Assembly (NCBI GenBank): GCA_018894105.1
Contig: CM032123.1
Location: 9,115,001-9,179,000, forward strand
Length of the DNA: 64,000 nt
DNA from: Jacaranda mimosifolia
Taxonomy: Eukaryota > Streptophyta > Magnoliopsida > Lamiales > Bignoniaceae
Direction of reading: 5' to 3'
In this document: positions 11,190 through 23,230 of the stretch, piece after piece
Position numbering within the stretch: the first letter of the stretch is position 1
Layout: every line of letters begins with the position of its first letter
The notes under the pieces: generated by a model
What the model was told of the DNA's origin: nothing
Databases searched by the model: none
The model's input: the letters and a program-made list of their open reading frames with translations, nothing else
Translations under genes and position numbers: made by a program

Positions 11190-14020
11190 ATGATTCAATG
11201 TACGAACGACTTCATTTGTCTTTAGTAAAGACATCGAAAATCCTTTCGGGCGCAAGAGTTTTCTTCAGTGTTGTCTCATGTGGGGCAACCTTTGGATGTC
11301 AATCTAAAGATGAAGTGAGACATCATTGACCTCTTGTTTTCCAAGAAATTTTTGAATGTTAACCGTGTACAAATATTTAAAAGGTTACAAGAATTTGTGG
11401 ATAGACATAGTGATCAAGATATTGAAAATTTTGCTAGGTTGTATATATTTTTTATTTTTAATTGTATTTTGTTTCCAATGAGCAACTAATACACACCTCA
11501 TTTTGTCATCCTTACATTGATGATCTATCTTCTGTTGAGTTGTATGCATGGGGGGAGGCTACATACAACTTATAGTTCAAAAATTGAGAAATCATTTAAG
11601 AGGTGATACAGAGAAGGTGCAGAGGAAGAACTATTTTGATGGTTGTATAGTTGGTCTTTTGGTGAGTGTCTTTGAATCTTTATAAATCTTTAAATTATAA
11701 AATTGGTGTTATTTACTGTAAATAACTATAGGTTTTTGCTTTATGAACGATAGTAATGGCTGCATGAGCATATTTCTTCTTTAGGGAAACTAAAATGTTT
11801 ATGTGCATGCCCGTGGTTCTTTCGATGGGTTGACAGTAAGATCCCAAAGAATGTGGCTGATGTAGAGAAAGCTTTTAAGCAAATTAAAAGGGAAAAGGTA
11901 AAAGTTTATTGTTTATATTTAGAATGATTCCCTATGAGTTTGGCATATGAAAGAAATATGTAAATTCCTATTGTAACAGGTGCCTATCTATCACTTTCTC
12001 GAGGAGGAAAAGCTTGTCGCTTCAATGCAGCTAATTATTTAGATGTGCATGATTATTGCTTGAAATTTACTTTGTTATTACATTAATAATTTTGTGCTCT
12101 TTGTACATGTTCCTTTAATGTCAAGCTATGATGTTTTAAGTTTTGAAACTTAATTGAGGTAAACAATGAAGAAGTGGAATTATTGAAGCACAAAATTGCA
12201 ATTTTGGAGAGGAAAAGAAATGAAGTTGATAAGGAGAAGATGACTGAAGAGGAGAAGCAGAATAAAGATGAGAAAGATGAAGAAGAAGGTAGTGATGCTA
12301 AAGCTGCTGCTTAAAACAGGTACGAGAAACCACACCTGGAGTCTGTTGTTGATGAGTTTGAGACTCCTGATGGTGGTAATGATGGTGATGGTGTTGGTGA
12401 CACTGATGCTGATATTGATGTTGCGGGGGAAAAAGAAGAGGAAGATGGCATTCCACACTAAGAAAAAGCCAAAAAGAAGCATAATCATACCTCTTTTATT
12501 GTCCGAGGTGTGAGAACAAGAGATGATCGGAGGAAAAAGAGAAAATACAAAGACTTTATCACACCACCTCTCTCCACACCATCGAAAAGAACCAAATTTG
12601 GCACCCATAGAGGCCGTGGCAGAGGTAGAAAGGCCTCCAAGAAAAAGGTTGCAGAGATGAGCCAAGGTACAACTAAAAACGCTGATGATGTTGAAGAAGT
12701 AGCTCAACATACTGAAAAGCAGAAGATTGATATTGAAGAAATGAGTTTAAATACTATGGTGTCTGATGTTTAGTACTTGATTTCTTTATAAAAGTACTAG
12801 AAATGTAAACAAAAAGTAGTATAAATTGGCTTTTGAATACTGAACTTACTGAGAAAGAATACTGCCTCCTTCTTTTTAATGCAAATTATATATATATATA
12901 TATATCTTGTAGGGTGATATTGTTGTGTCTGGAGATGTTGGTCTTAAAGGCTTTGGAATTTGCCTAAGTGAATTTCAATCGAGAAAAAATTATAGAGGGC
13001 ACAATGATATTCCTGACAGACAACAAAGTATTATTGATTTGTTTCTATCTCAACCTAATTTTGAGTAATAATTATCTTATACTTGTCTTTCCCTTTTATA
13101 AAAATTTTAAAGTTCTCTTAACCAATAATTTTGACTTGTTTTGTAGTATCATTGTTTGGGACGAACCTGACCACTTTATCAAAGGAGATGTTTTGTGTGA
13201 TTTGTTATTTGGAAAGGATATGAGAGATGATCTGATTGATTGTTACTTGAAGATACTTTGTAGCAGCTCTTTCAATGCATTTTATGGACATGGAATATGG
13301 CGTATGTCTACTATTGTTCACATAAATAATTTGTAAAATATTCAACACTCTACATGGTAAAATGACTACTAATACCAATACAGTTTGTAGACGACAATAT
13401 TGAACAAATTGTAAATGCTGAACAAGAAACGTACAATAAAGCCATAGCAATATCCAATGTTTCTTGAGGAACTAAATTTTAGTTCACAAAAGATGCTTGA
13501 GTAGCTCAATTTGGATGTCCTGACCAGATGCCGATTTTTTATTTTTCCAATTGTGTATAAGTTCCATTGGTTCTTATTAATTTTTGATACATCCACAAAG
13601 AATTTTACACAAATGAATTCTGCTTGGTCCCCTATTTCAAAGGTGACAACAAGAGTTTGTGTAAGTTCATTATCTTTTAAAAGTATTCATGTAAACAAGT
13701 TTCTTAAACTATAATAAATGATGTTATAATTATGCTTTGCAGGATAAGTTTATAGCATGATACCTCAGACATTCATTAGGGTATGATGCTGGCAAAGATG
13801 GCATCCAATATGGCTACTACTGCCAACAAGTTGGAGACGTGGATTGTGGAGTTTATTGCTATCTTTAGGCTGAATGTTATGCAAGAAACCAAAAAAAGTT
13901 TTTGGGACTATGTAAACTTATGGTCCATTAATGCATATCAGGCACATATAGTTGCTATGATTCTAAGCCATGAGCATGGCTTGCTGATTTTGATACAAAG
14001 TTTTAGTAGTAGCCTCTAGT
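11190..14020 (+). pseudogene. Ulp1/C48-like cysteine protease gene of a Mutator-type element, decayed
   Basis: Discontinuous coding remnants on the + strand. About 12510-12773 encodes a basic, lysine/arginine-rich stretch with a nuclear-localisation-like RKKRK and an AT-hook-like GRGRGRK. About 13148-13305 gives IVWDEPDHFIKGDVL followed by a domain rich in Asp and Leu. At 13496-13620 the frame reads VYKFHWFLLIFDT, with the presumed catalytic His at 13565-13567. At 13782-13880 it reads QQVGDVDCGVYCYL, with the presumed nucleophile Cys at 13845-13847 just after the usual Gln-rich turn. These match Ulp1 (SUMO-protease) His/Asp/Cys architecture. A stop (TAG) follows CYL, frames shift repeatedly and the parts are separated by AT-rich DNA, so it is not functional as read. 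Ulp1-like genes are known cargo of some plant MULEs, and a mudrA relic lies downstream on the opposite strand. Confidence 0.65.
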
Positions 14021-14249
14021 AATGCAGTATTTCTCTTTTATTCTCACTACACTTGACCAAATATGAAGTATTATTTATTTGATTGTTGGTATGAGTTGCA
14101 GTATGAATGATAACAACATGGTTAGATATGGGATTTTAGATGGCTATTATTTACGAAGTTAGTTTTTGTATATGGATGTTATCATGAATTTGAGCTTCAT
14201 TTATTTAGAAAATGTCATATACTACATGTTACTTAGTACTATATTCCCA

Positions 14250-14501
14250 CAAATGGTAATATGCACAACGAGAAATCAGTATAAAAGCGAGAAATATATT
14301 ACACTAAAAACGTACAGAACAGTCAAAATTCATTTTTAAACAAAAATTTAAGTACATAACCCTTTACCCCAAGTACAAAATATAGTCAAAGTGAGTACAT
14401 AAACATTATCCCCATGTACATAAGTGCCCAAACTGTTTTTCTTTTCTTTTTTTTTTTCTTCTAGATTTTTAGTATCATTTTGAGCGCATGAGGGATCATT
14501 C
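14250..14501 (+). repeat. Partial tandem-repeat unit split by an insertion
   Basis: Contains the AAGTACATAACC...GAGTACATAAAC...AAGTGCC block and the GTATCATTTTGAGCGCATGAGGGATCATTC block that end each ~450-bp unit of the field at 16744-18830. The unit stops abruptly at the CATTC target site and resumes at 16744, so the field was continuous before the 2.2-kb insertion. Confidence 0.7.
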
Positions 14502-16743
14502 TAAAGTCAAGTGTAGCACTAGAATCCAATAAATAAAGCACAAAATTGCTAAATTAACTAGGCTACACTCGAAATCAAGGATCTAATCATGCTTTAAATT
14601 CATATTTGGATGAAGGATTACCTTGATTGCTCAAAAATCCAAGGTAGAGTGGAAGAACACTTGAACTTTTCAAAGTTGTCTTCTAGTGGCGCAGCAGCAA
14701 CTCGGCAACTTTTGCCCAATCAAACCATCTCTAAAATTACTAAAATTTCGACACAACCTCATCAACACCTTGGGAAAGCTCCAGTAAAAAAATTAGCAAC
14801 AATTGAATCTGGCAAGGTTTGGAAACAAAGCTCCAAAATTTCTGCCCTTGCAGTGGATCTCCAAAAGCTTAGTTATTCAAGTGTCTAGCACCTAATGACA
14901 AGATCCACACACCAATGGCAAATCCAAATCACTCCAAGGTCAGCTGGAAAACCAAAGAGAGATGACGGAGATGAAGGCCAAATTTTAGGAAAGGAGGATG
15001 AAGAAAAGTGTGAGACTTCAACTCATGAATGAATCACTCAAAATTGGAGGGAAAAATGGAATCTAACAATTAGATCAAAAATTGCATGCTAAACTTTAAG
15101 TGGCCAACCATGCTCTCTATTTATAGAGGGAATGAAGGTGAGATGCTCCCATGAGGTGCCACTTAAGCAAGCAAGTTGTATGTGTGAAATTCACATTTCA
15201 CTTGCGTTTGAATTTCATTTGGAATTTTCATTTCATCTCATGAAATATCATTCAAATAAATTCTAATGCACTCCAAATGAACTCTTTCATTTGAATTTTC
15301 CCTCCAAAATTAAATCTTCATTTTAATTAACCCCTTAATTTCATTAATTGGTCTTGACTTAGCTCTTAAGTCAATTAGCTTAACTCTTTAAGTTAGAAAG
15401 TGTTAACTTAACTCCTTAAGTTAACTTGATCAATTGATAATCATGTGGCACCAATTAAATTAACTCCTTAATTTAATTAGTCTAATTTAACTCTTTAAAT
15501 TATTTAGATCAATTTAACAATTAAATTGATCAAGCCAAAATGATCAAAAATTTAGTCAACTATTTCCCTCCTTAAAATCGGTCAAGAGGAATATTTCTAA
15601 CTCTTAGAAAATTCCCTTCATCAAGTAGGATTTTTAATTGACTTTTGTGTGTGACCCATAAGGTTCTACCATTCATTGGACAATGAGCTCACAACTCTTA
15701 TGATATTTACAATATTGAAATATTCACATTAATTTAAACTCCTTTAAACTAATAACTCAATTCAATTAATCTCCATTAATTGAAGAGTACCCAATCTCCA
15801 TGGTCGATGTCCAACCTCAAGCCCATAGAGACCAACTAATTGATCGAAATGAATATACTTTTGGAGAACTATTCTAGCTCTACGCTTCATGTAAATACAG
15901 TTCTTCCGTCTCCTATCTCCCAAAAGAGGCATACGACAAGATATTTGCTGGCTCTCCAATAGCCTCGATAACTATGTTTCTATTCCCAATATTCGATTCC
16001 TCTTTATGACCTTATCTTTGGAAAACTCATTTTTCAAATTGTCATACTACCTTGCGCAAAGATTTCTTGGAATCGATTATTATAGAATACAAAGAAGTTG
16101 CATTTGCCCTTCACAACGACGAGGAGTCGGATCCCATTTTAGATCTCACAAACCTCCATATCTAAGTAGTTTATACCCAAACTCAACTAGAAAGACCCGT
16201 TAAGTGGTCAAGGAAGAGCCAAAGTATGAGGACCTAAACACAAGGTTATCGTGGATCCTCAGGTCAAATGACTAATTATATACATTAGCGTAAGTTGGAG
16301 AACTTGCTACTACCAACTTGCCACTACATCTATTTAGTGGATTCTCTGGGTGGGCCTTCAGTGAACTTATTCTCTAAAAAGCACCCACTAACACGCACCT
16401 ATGTCTAACGTAGATTACTTATGAAACAGAGTAATATCCAACCCTTGGATTTATACATCGTTAGTGTAAGTCTATCCAAATCTTGGATGCCATATCTCAT
16501 AAGATTTTATGACTTGGAAGTTTTAAGATCATGACCATGTAAGATTTGTTTCATAATCACCACCTAGTGTATGACCAAGTCTTGTAGTTTTGTGTGATCT
16601 AAGGGTTTCAAACAAATGCTAGTAAAGTAAAATAAACATAAGATAAAAATGGCCATTTATAATGAATACCATTCAATCAAGATTGTATCACAAGTGAAAT
16701 AGTTTACATTACAATCTAATTTGCTATGGGCACTATTCCAACA
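14502..16743 (-). mobile_element. 2.24-kb TG...TA insertion with 5-bp target duplication
   Basis: Bounded by CATTC on both sides (14497-14501 and 16744-16748). On the minus strand it starts TGTTGGAATAGTGCCC and ends ACACTTGACTTTA. Start sequence, 5-bp duplication and absence of a coding domain fit a solo LTR of a large retrotransposon, although the terminal TA instead of CA is unusual. The insertion cleanly interrupts a tandem-repeat unit, which independently confirms its borders. The small ORFs at 14610, 15762 and 16006 have no recognisable domain. Confidence 0.65.
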
Positions 16744-18830
16744 CATTCTCTATTCGGCCTAATTTGGTCAATGCATGTTTATAAGACCATGAAGTATTGC
16801 ATTCAGGACTCATTTATTGATGATAGGTTCGGCGATGTAGGAGGGGGGTGTCACACTGATTGATTTGCCTCATGTGTCAGTGCTTTATACTAGTACGAAT
16901 GATACTACAAGTGGTGGGGCTTGGGTTTTTGTGTTTCCAACCATTCCAACAAGTGCTACGACGACCATTTATTCAAAAGGTCATGCGTTTGAAGTAATAG
17001 GGTCACCAATATGTTGTTCTGCGCGTCGAATTGAGGTTAGAATATACTTTTGGAAAAGCAAGTACAGAACCCCTTATCACATGTGCACAACATAGTCAAA
17101 GTGAGTACATAAACCCTGGACTCAAGTACATAAGTGCCAAAACTGGGTACTTTTTCTAGATTTTCAATATCATTCTGAGTGCATGAGAGATCAATCTCCA
17201 TTCGACCTAATCTGGCATTGCATGTTCATAAGATCATGAAGTATGTCATTCAGGACTCAAATAGTGATGATAGGTTCGATAGTGTAGGAGGGGGTTATTG
17301 GGCTGATTGATTTGCCTCATTCATTTGTGCTTTATACTAGTACAAACAACACCACAAGTGGTGGGTTGTGGTTTTTTGCGTTTTCAACCATTCCAACATG
17401 TACTATCACAATCATTTATTCAAAAAATTATGCATTTGAAGTAATAGGGTCACCAATGTATTGTTCCACATATCGAATTGAGGTTAAAATTAGCTTTTGG
17501 AACAGCTAGTACAAAACTCCTAACCATAAGTACATAACATAGTAAAAATGAGTACATGAACCCCGTCTCGAAGCACAAAAGTGTCAAAATTGGATTTTTT
17601 TTGTTGTTGGATTTTTAGTATCATTCTTAGGGTATGAGGGATCGTTTCCCATTCGGCTTAATCTGACCATTGAATGATCATAAGAGCACAAAGTATTACA
17701 CCCAGGACTCATTTAGTGATGATATGGGTGTTGGACTAATTTTTTTACCTCATGCGTCAGTGCTTTATACTAGTATGAATGACACCACAAATGGTGGGAT
17801 GTGGGTATTTGTGTTCCTAATTATTCCAACACGTGCTATTACTCATGGGTTGCTACATAGCTTGAATTGAGGTTAAACTCATTCTTTGGAAAAGTAAGTA
17901 TAGAACCCCTGATTATAAGTACATAACCATTGCGGTTTCAATACATAAATGCAGTTGTGAAGTACACAAATGCCTAAAGTGGGTACTTTTTTCGGATATC
18001 CAGCATCATTATTAATAGAAAATAGTATTTTTATTTGCATTTAAGGTATCCGACATATTTGGTATACTAACTAAAAGTCGTAATATATTACACTACATGT
18101 AATACCAAATATTCCAACACGCACTATCACTCATGAGTTTCTCTACAGCTTGAATTAAGGTTAAACTCATTCTTTGAAAAAGCAAGTACAGAACTACCAA
18201 AAATTCCAACACGTACTATCACTCATAGGTTGCTGCATAGCTTGAATTGAGGTTAAAGTCGTTCTTTGAAAAAACAAGCACAGAACCCCTAATTATAAGT
18301 ACATAACCATTGCAGTTTCAGTATATAAATGCAGTTTTGAAGTATACAGATGCCTAAAATAGGTACTTTTTTTTTTAATATCCAGTATCATTGTTAATAG
18401 AAAATGGTATTTTTATTTGCATTTAAGGTATCCGACAAATTTGGTATAATATCTAAAAATCGTGATATATTACACTACATGCAATACCGAACATTTCAAT
18501 ATGTGTTATCACTCATGAGTTGCTCCACAACTTGAATCGAGATTAAATTAGTTCTTTGAAAAAGCAAGTATAGAATACAAAATATTCCAACACGTACTAT
18601 CATTCATTGGTTGCTCCACAACTTGAATTGAGGTTAAATTCGTTCTTAGAAAAAGTAAGTACGTAACCCTAGATTATAAGTACACTGTAGTTTCAGTATA
18701 TAAATGCAGTACTAAAGTACACAGATGCCTAAACATGGTACTTTTTTCAGGATATCAAATATTATTGTCAATAGAAAAACGCGATATATTACATTACATG
18801 TAATACCAAGCATTCTAACAAAAAGTCAAC
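16744..18830 (+). repeat. Tandem field of ~450-bp units degrading into shorter units
   Basis: Three long units start near 16744, 17190 and 17640. Each has a TATTCGGCCTAAT-like start, CATAAGA(C/T)CATGAAGTAT, TTTATACTAGTA, a GTGGTGGG block, AAGTACATAA strings and a closing ATCATT...ATGAGGGATC. From about 18010 to 18830 shorter diverged copies follow, marked by repeats of CAACACG(C/T)ACTATCA, AAGTACAGAAC and GTATATAAATGCAGT. Units 1 to 3 keep a similar open frame (LYTSTNDTTSGG and variants). The field lies between the Ulp1 relic and the mudrA relic. Confidence 0.8.
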
Positions 18831-19049
18831 TATAATATTATTACATAATAGACCAAATAGTCTAAATCTAACATGTCTTTCAAAAAGAAAAAATTAGCAG
18901 CTGTCATTAGTCTCTAAGCACCGTGCAACTCTTCTTACATTGATTGTATCCTATTCATGCACCTTTTTCCTATGGATTAATTATAAATAAAAAAAGATAT
19001 TAGTTACACATGACAAGAAGGTACAACAAGTATATATATGGAACATAAT

Positions 19050-21720
19050 GATAAGCAAATACGTTAGCAAGTTCAAGTTAATTTAACTAGTCGTAGTTTC
19101 TTTGCATGTACGATGATTATGTCCGGTTCTACCACACCGCCTATACCTAACTGCCCGAACATCAATTTGAGATGGAAATTTCCGTATCCTCCTACAACCT
19201 AATTGAGGTCTCACATCAGGTGCATAAAATGGTTGGTTCTTCCTTTGCTTCGACTTTGTTTAGGTCAAAAGTAGGTATAAGGTTAAGTACAAGTTAGTAG
19301 GCTTGTTGATACATCCCAACCCGATAGTATTGATAAGTGAAATCATACACTGAGAGTGACTTAGATCCAATACACGCACACGTATGTTTGCAAGGCTTTT
19401 TATCAACTTGCCATGCCCGACATGAACAACTCTAGCTCTGCAAATCCACAACATAGGATTTGTCATGATCACTGACCTCAAAGTTCTAAGCACTAGATTT
19501 CTCCACTTTTAGTGTAGAGAGGTTATATAATTTACTACTAGTTTCTTGTCCTGCTTCGAGCATAATACTCCAGTAAGTTATTAGATTCTTCTTGTCAATC
19601 ATGTACCATAAACCATGACTTGTTTGTGTATATGATCACCATAGCTGCAATGGGCATAAATCGTGTCGGTTTAACCTAATTATTCTAACATTCTGCCTGA
19701 TTGTTGTTTATTATTCCCCATCTATCACCAGTAAATAAAGAATTTGCCTAATATTGGGGCTCTGACTGCATGATGAAGTTTCTAGCAAAAGGCACGGACT
19801 CCACTATGCTGAGTTTATTCTTGCCTTATTGGAGCATATGCAGCTTTCATGAAAATAGGTGTCCAATGTTTCTTGTTGTAGAGGGGGTACTTTCTTATTA
19901 CCTGAAATTGAAATTATATGATCATTAGATTTCTTGAACTATTACTTGGATATTAATTTAGATAGGAACATAGTTTTCAATAAAATACAAAAACTCCACC
20001 AACTATCTCAAACAGTATACATGATGACTACTAGAAAACACCATAAGGGTGGTTTTAAGAAGCCCAGTATGTTGGTCAGAGAAAAAAGTGAACCTTCTGA
20101 ACCTTGTGCTATAGTGAGAATATAAAATGCGCATTGACTTCAAGCAGAACTACTCCCAATTAGTATCATATTTAGCATCAATAACTGCATATGCTAGTGT
20201 GAATAGATCATCATTGGGATCTTTGGTGACAACACTAAGTAAGCATCATTTATACTTATTCTTCATGTGAGTGCCATCCAAGAAAATCAATAGTCTGCAT
20301 CCACTGAGAAAGCCGACCAAGCAAGCTGTGAAACAAATAAATAATCGCTAAAATTTTAAGGTCACTGGGTCAATCTCATAATCCGCAATACTTCCAGGAT
20401 TTGTTTCCTTCACAACTCTACAATACCATCTCAACTTATCAAAGAATCCTTTGTCCGCCCCATGAATATCATGCATAGCTATTTCTTTACCCAACCATGC
20501 TCTATGGTATGGAATTTCTATGTCAAATTCTTTATGAATATCTTTCATTAGGTTGATAGGTCGGTAACAGGGCTTTTATCTCAATTTTCTTTCGCTACAT
20601 TAGCAACCCAAGTAGAATCAACTCTAGGATGCCCTCTCGTCTGAAGACTACCTTTATTACATGTATATTCTAGATTGCATTTTTGAATACCAAAGAGTTT
20701 GTCAGCTTTATGCCTTGAGGCATATATTCTCCATTGGCAATTATTATAATTACAAATTGCTACATTCTTTTTGGAATCATTTTTCTTATATATAAAAGAC
20801 CTTCTAATAGCAACAACATACTTAAAAATAAGTTTAATTCTTAACTCTTCAATATCCTGAAATGTTTGGCCTTCTCCATGATGCAATAACTCAAAGCATC
20901 AATTGAATTCTTTTGTAATGTTAAGTCATATTGTGACTTATTTGCGAAGGAAATGTCCTCATTTATTTCATTCCTAAATGGGTGTTCATTAAAAAGAAAT
21001 AACATAGTTAAATACATATTAATTGTCAATAAAGTGCTGCAAGATCAGTACATAAGTACTCAACTATGCAATTTCAGTATTCAACAACAAGATAACTAGG
21101 TACTTAAGTAAACAATATCATTATTTAACATAGAAGAATTAAGTATTGAAATAAACAATTTAAGTACTTAAATGGAGTATATAAGTACCGAAATGACTGA
21201 ATCCAGTATTTAACGTAGAAAGAACTAAGCAATGAACCCAAAAATAAATGCAGTATTTGACATAAAAGACCTAAGTATTGAAATGAGAAAATTTAATATT
21301 TAATATAGAAGGCTTAAGTACTAAAACACACATATTCAGTATTCAACGAAGAAGACCACAAGTACTGAAATAAACAAATTTAGTATTTAACACACAAGAC
21401 CTAAGTACTAAAACACAAAAGAACATGTATTCTATAAGACAACTGCATATAACTAATAATGCAAATAAGTACAAATTGGGACAATGGAAGCATGCTAAAC
21501 AATAATTACAGTATGAAATTAAATATATGAAGTATTTATTTGCTTGTATAACTACTTTACCTTCCCTGTCCACTAGGTTCACTTTTACAGACAACTATCA
21601 TGCCAACTAAGGTCATCTTTAAACACAAATGTAGGCGAATAATGTTGGACACATTCTCATCATTATTCAAAATCATGTAAATTTTTTGATGGAGAGCAAT
21701 ATACTGTATTGTGTGGTATT
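19050..21720 (-). pseudogene. mudrA-like (MULE) transposase pseudogene
   Basis: Read 5' to 3' on the minus strand. About 21720-21560 gives a MuDR-like N-terminal segment. 20886-20581 carries the MuDR DNA-binding region (CNYNNCQWRIYASRHK, then GHPRVDSTWVAN). 20548-20348 shows the YHRAWLGKEIA and ETNPGSIADYEIDP blocks typical of mudrA. 20345-20150 corresponds to the DDE core (LDG-like, then LAYAVIDAKYD-like) but is frame-shifted. About 19440-19345 contains a SWIM zinc finger (CSCRAWQ...PCKHTC) in a frame with a TAG. About 19150-19090 is a zinc knuckle (RRCGRTGHNHRTC) whose expected first Cys appears to be Tyr. Stops and shifts show it is dead. It converges with the Ulp1 relic, consistent with one large old MULE, though I did not find its outer TIRs. 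Confidence 0.75.
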
Positions 21721-23069
21721 GAGGGCAAATTTCACACTATTTTTTCTCCAATTGAAAATACAGTTCCACTAGAGTCATGTTCTAAAAAATGGACATGATA
21801 TAGAATTCTCATTGTACATACAACTCCCTAATAGTTTAATTTGAGATTCTTTCCCACTACCCGACATTTTTAGATTAAAAAAATAAAATAGCTATTGCTT
21901 GCTAAAGATTACAATGCTGCTTTACCATGCAACAATGAAAACAAAGTAGGCTTGCTTCTTGCTAAAATGTTATCGCAGATTGCAGAAAATAAAAAAAGAA
22001 AAGGAGAGAAAAGCACTGTGTTCTGCCGTGGTAGATAAACAGAAAACATATGAGAAAGAGAAAGAGAGAGATGAGTTGCTTGGGACATTAGGGTTTAAGA
22101 ATAAAGGAAAAAAATATATATATTAAAGTGAGACCACTTCAATCATTTTAAGTGGTTGGGGAGTGAAGGCTAAACTGAAATGTTACATGGAGAGTTGAAA
22201 ATAAGGAATAATTGGGTGGAGATTGAATACTAAATTGAAAGTTGGATTAGGTATTTTTAATTAAGTTACCCTTCAAAATTTTGCAAGAAATGCTTCAGAA
22301 ATGAGATATCATTTTTTAGAAATGAGAGAAGAGAGAGAAGTTATTTTTCAAAGAAAAGAAGTGTATGGAATGTTTACTTATGTTTTGGGGATGATTATAA
22401 TATATGTTTTGAGAAAATAAATTTTGAGAGTGAGGATTGAGGAATGTGAAAGTGGTATTGGAGAATGTAACGAGTGTTTGTTTATATTTGGGAAAATAAA
22501 TAGAAAATATTTTGGAAAGTTTAACATGTTTATTTATGTTTTAAGATGAAATATTTTTCACTGTAACAGTTAAATCAATAATTTTTTATTAAATTTTAAG
22601 AGTGAAAATGAAATTAAGTATATTTTTCACTGTAAAAAAATAATAATAATATATATATAATAAAATGAGAATTTTTTTATGATAATAAAAGGTAGAGGAT
22701 GATATTTTTGAGAAAATTTATTTTAATATTTTGAAAAAATAGATACATATTTAATTATATATTGACAAAACAAAATTATTTTGACAAAATATAAGCAAAC
22801 ACTCCCGTGACTTCTGAGAAATGAGAGTTGAGTTTGGACTTATGAAGAAGCGTTCCAAAATTTTTTTCCGTAAGCAGGCCCTGCCTTAATTATTTTTCCC
22901 GAAACAAAATGCAGTCGCCAGCGCATTTTGAAATTCGTAGAAACTTTAAAAAGAAAAAGGAGAAAATACATATATAACTGGTAAGAATTAGGGGAAAGGG
23001 AAAGAAAGAAAAAAAAAAAAAAATGATGGCATGGGCAAAAATTTAATGAAAATGAGGGGCAACTTTGTC
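21721..23069. other. AT-rich spacer upstream of the MORC gene
   Basis: Non-coding. 22250-22800 is strongly AT-rich with repeated TTTTGAGA, GGGAAAATAAAT and TATTTTTCACTGTAA strings, which looks like old MITE sequence without definable ends. No gene supported. Confidence 0.4.
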
Positions 23070-23230
23070 CTATGACCTTTTGTGCGCTGAATTCTGAGCG
23101 ACTCGGGTCGGCGCGGAAGACGACTCGTCCTTTCTTTTCAGTTCCTCCCTCTCCCGCTCTCTCTCTGTCTCTCTCTCTCTCACCCAGTGTCTGTGTTCCG
23201 AATTTCCCTGCAGGTTGTAACAAAGCTCTC
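23070..23230 (+). promoter_or_regulatory. Presumed 5' leader / core promoter of the intact MORC gene
   Basis: GACGACTCGTCC is followed by a pyrimidine-rich patch with a (CT)n run at about 23141-23182, then CCCTGCAGGTTGTAACAAAGCTCTCT. CT-rich patches are common around plant transcription starts. The block is duplicated at about 46330-46420 in front of the second copy, while flanking sequence is much less conserved, suggesting this part was functional. The exact start site and any leader splice donor (possibly CAG|GTTGTA) are inference. Confidence 0.5.

Noticed and set aside
12180..12710. 176-codon minus-strand frame rich in Phe, Leu and Ser
   Set aside because: It is the antisense of the Lys/Arg/Glu-rich coding segment of the Ulp1 relic.
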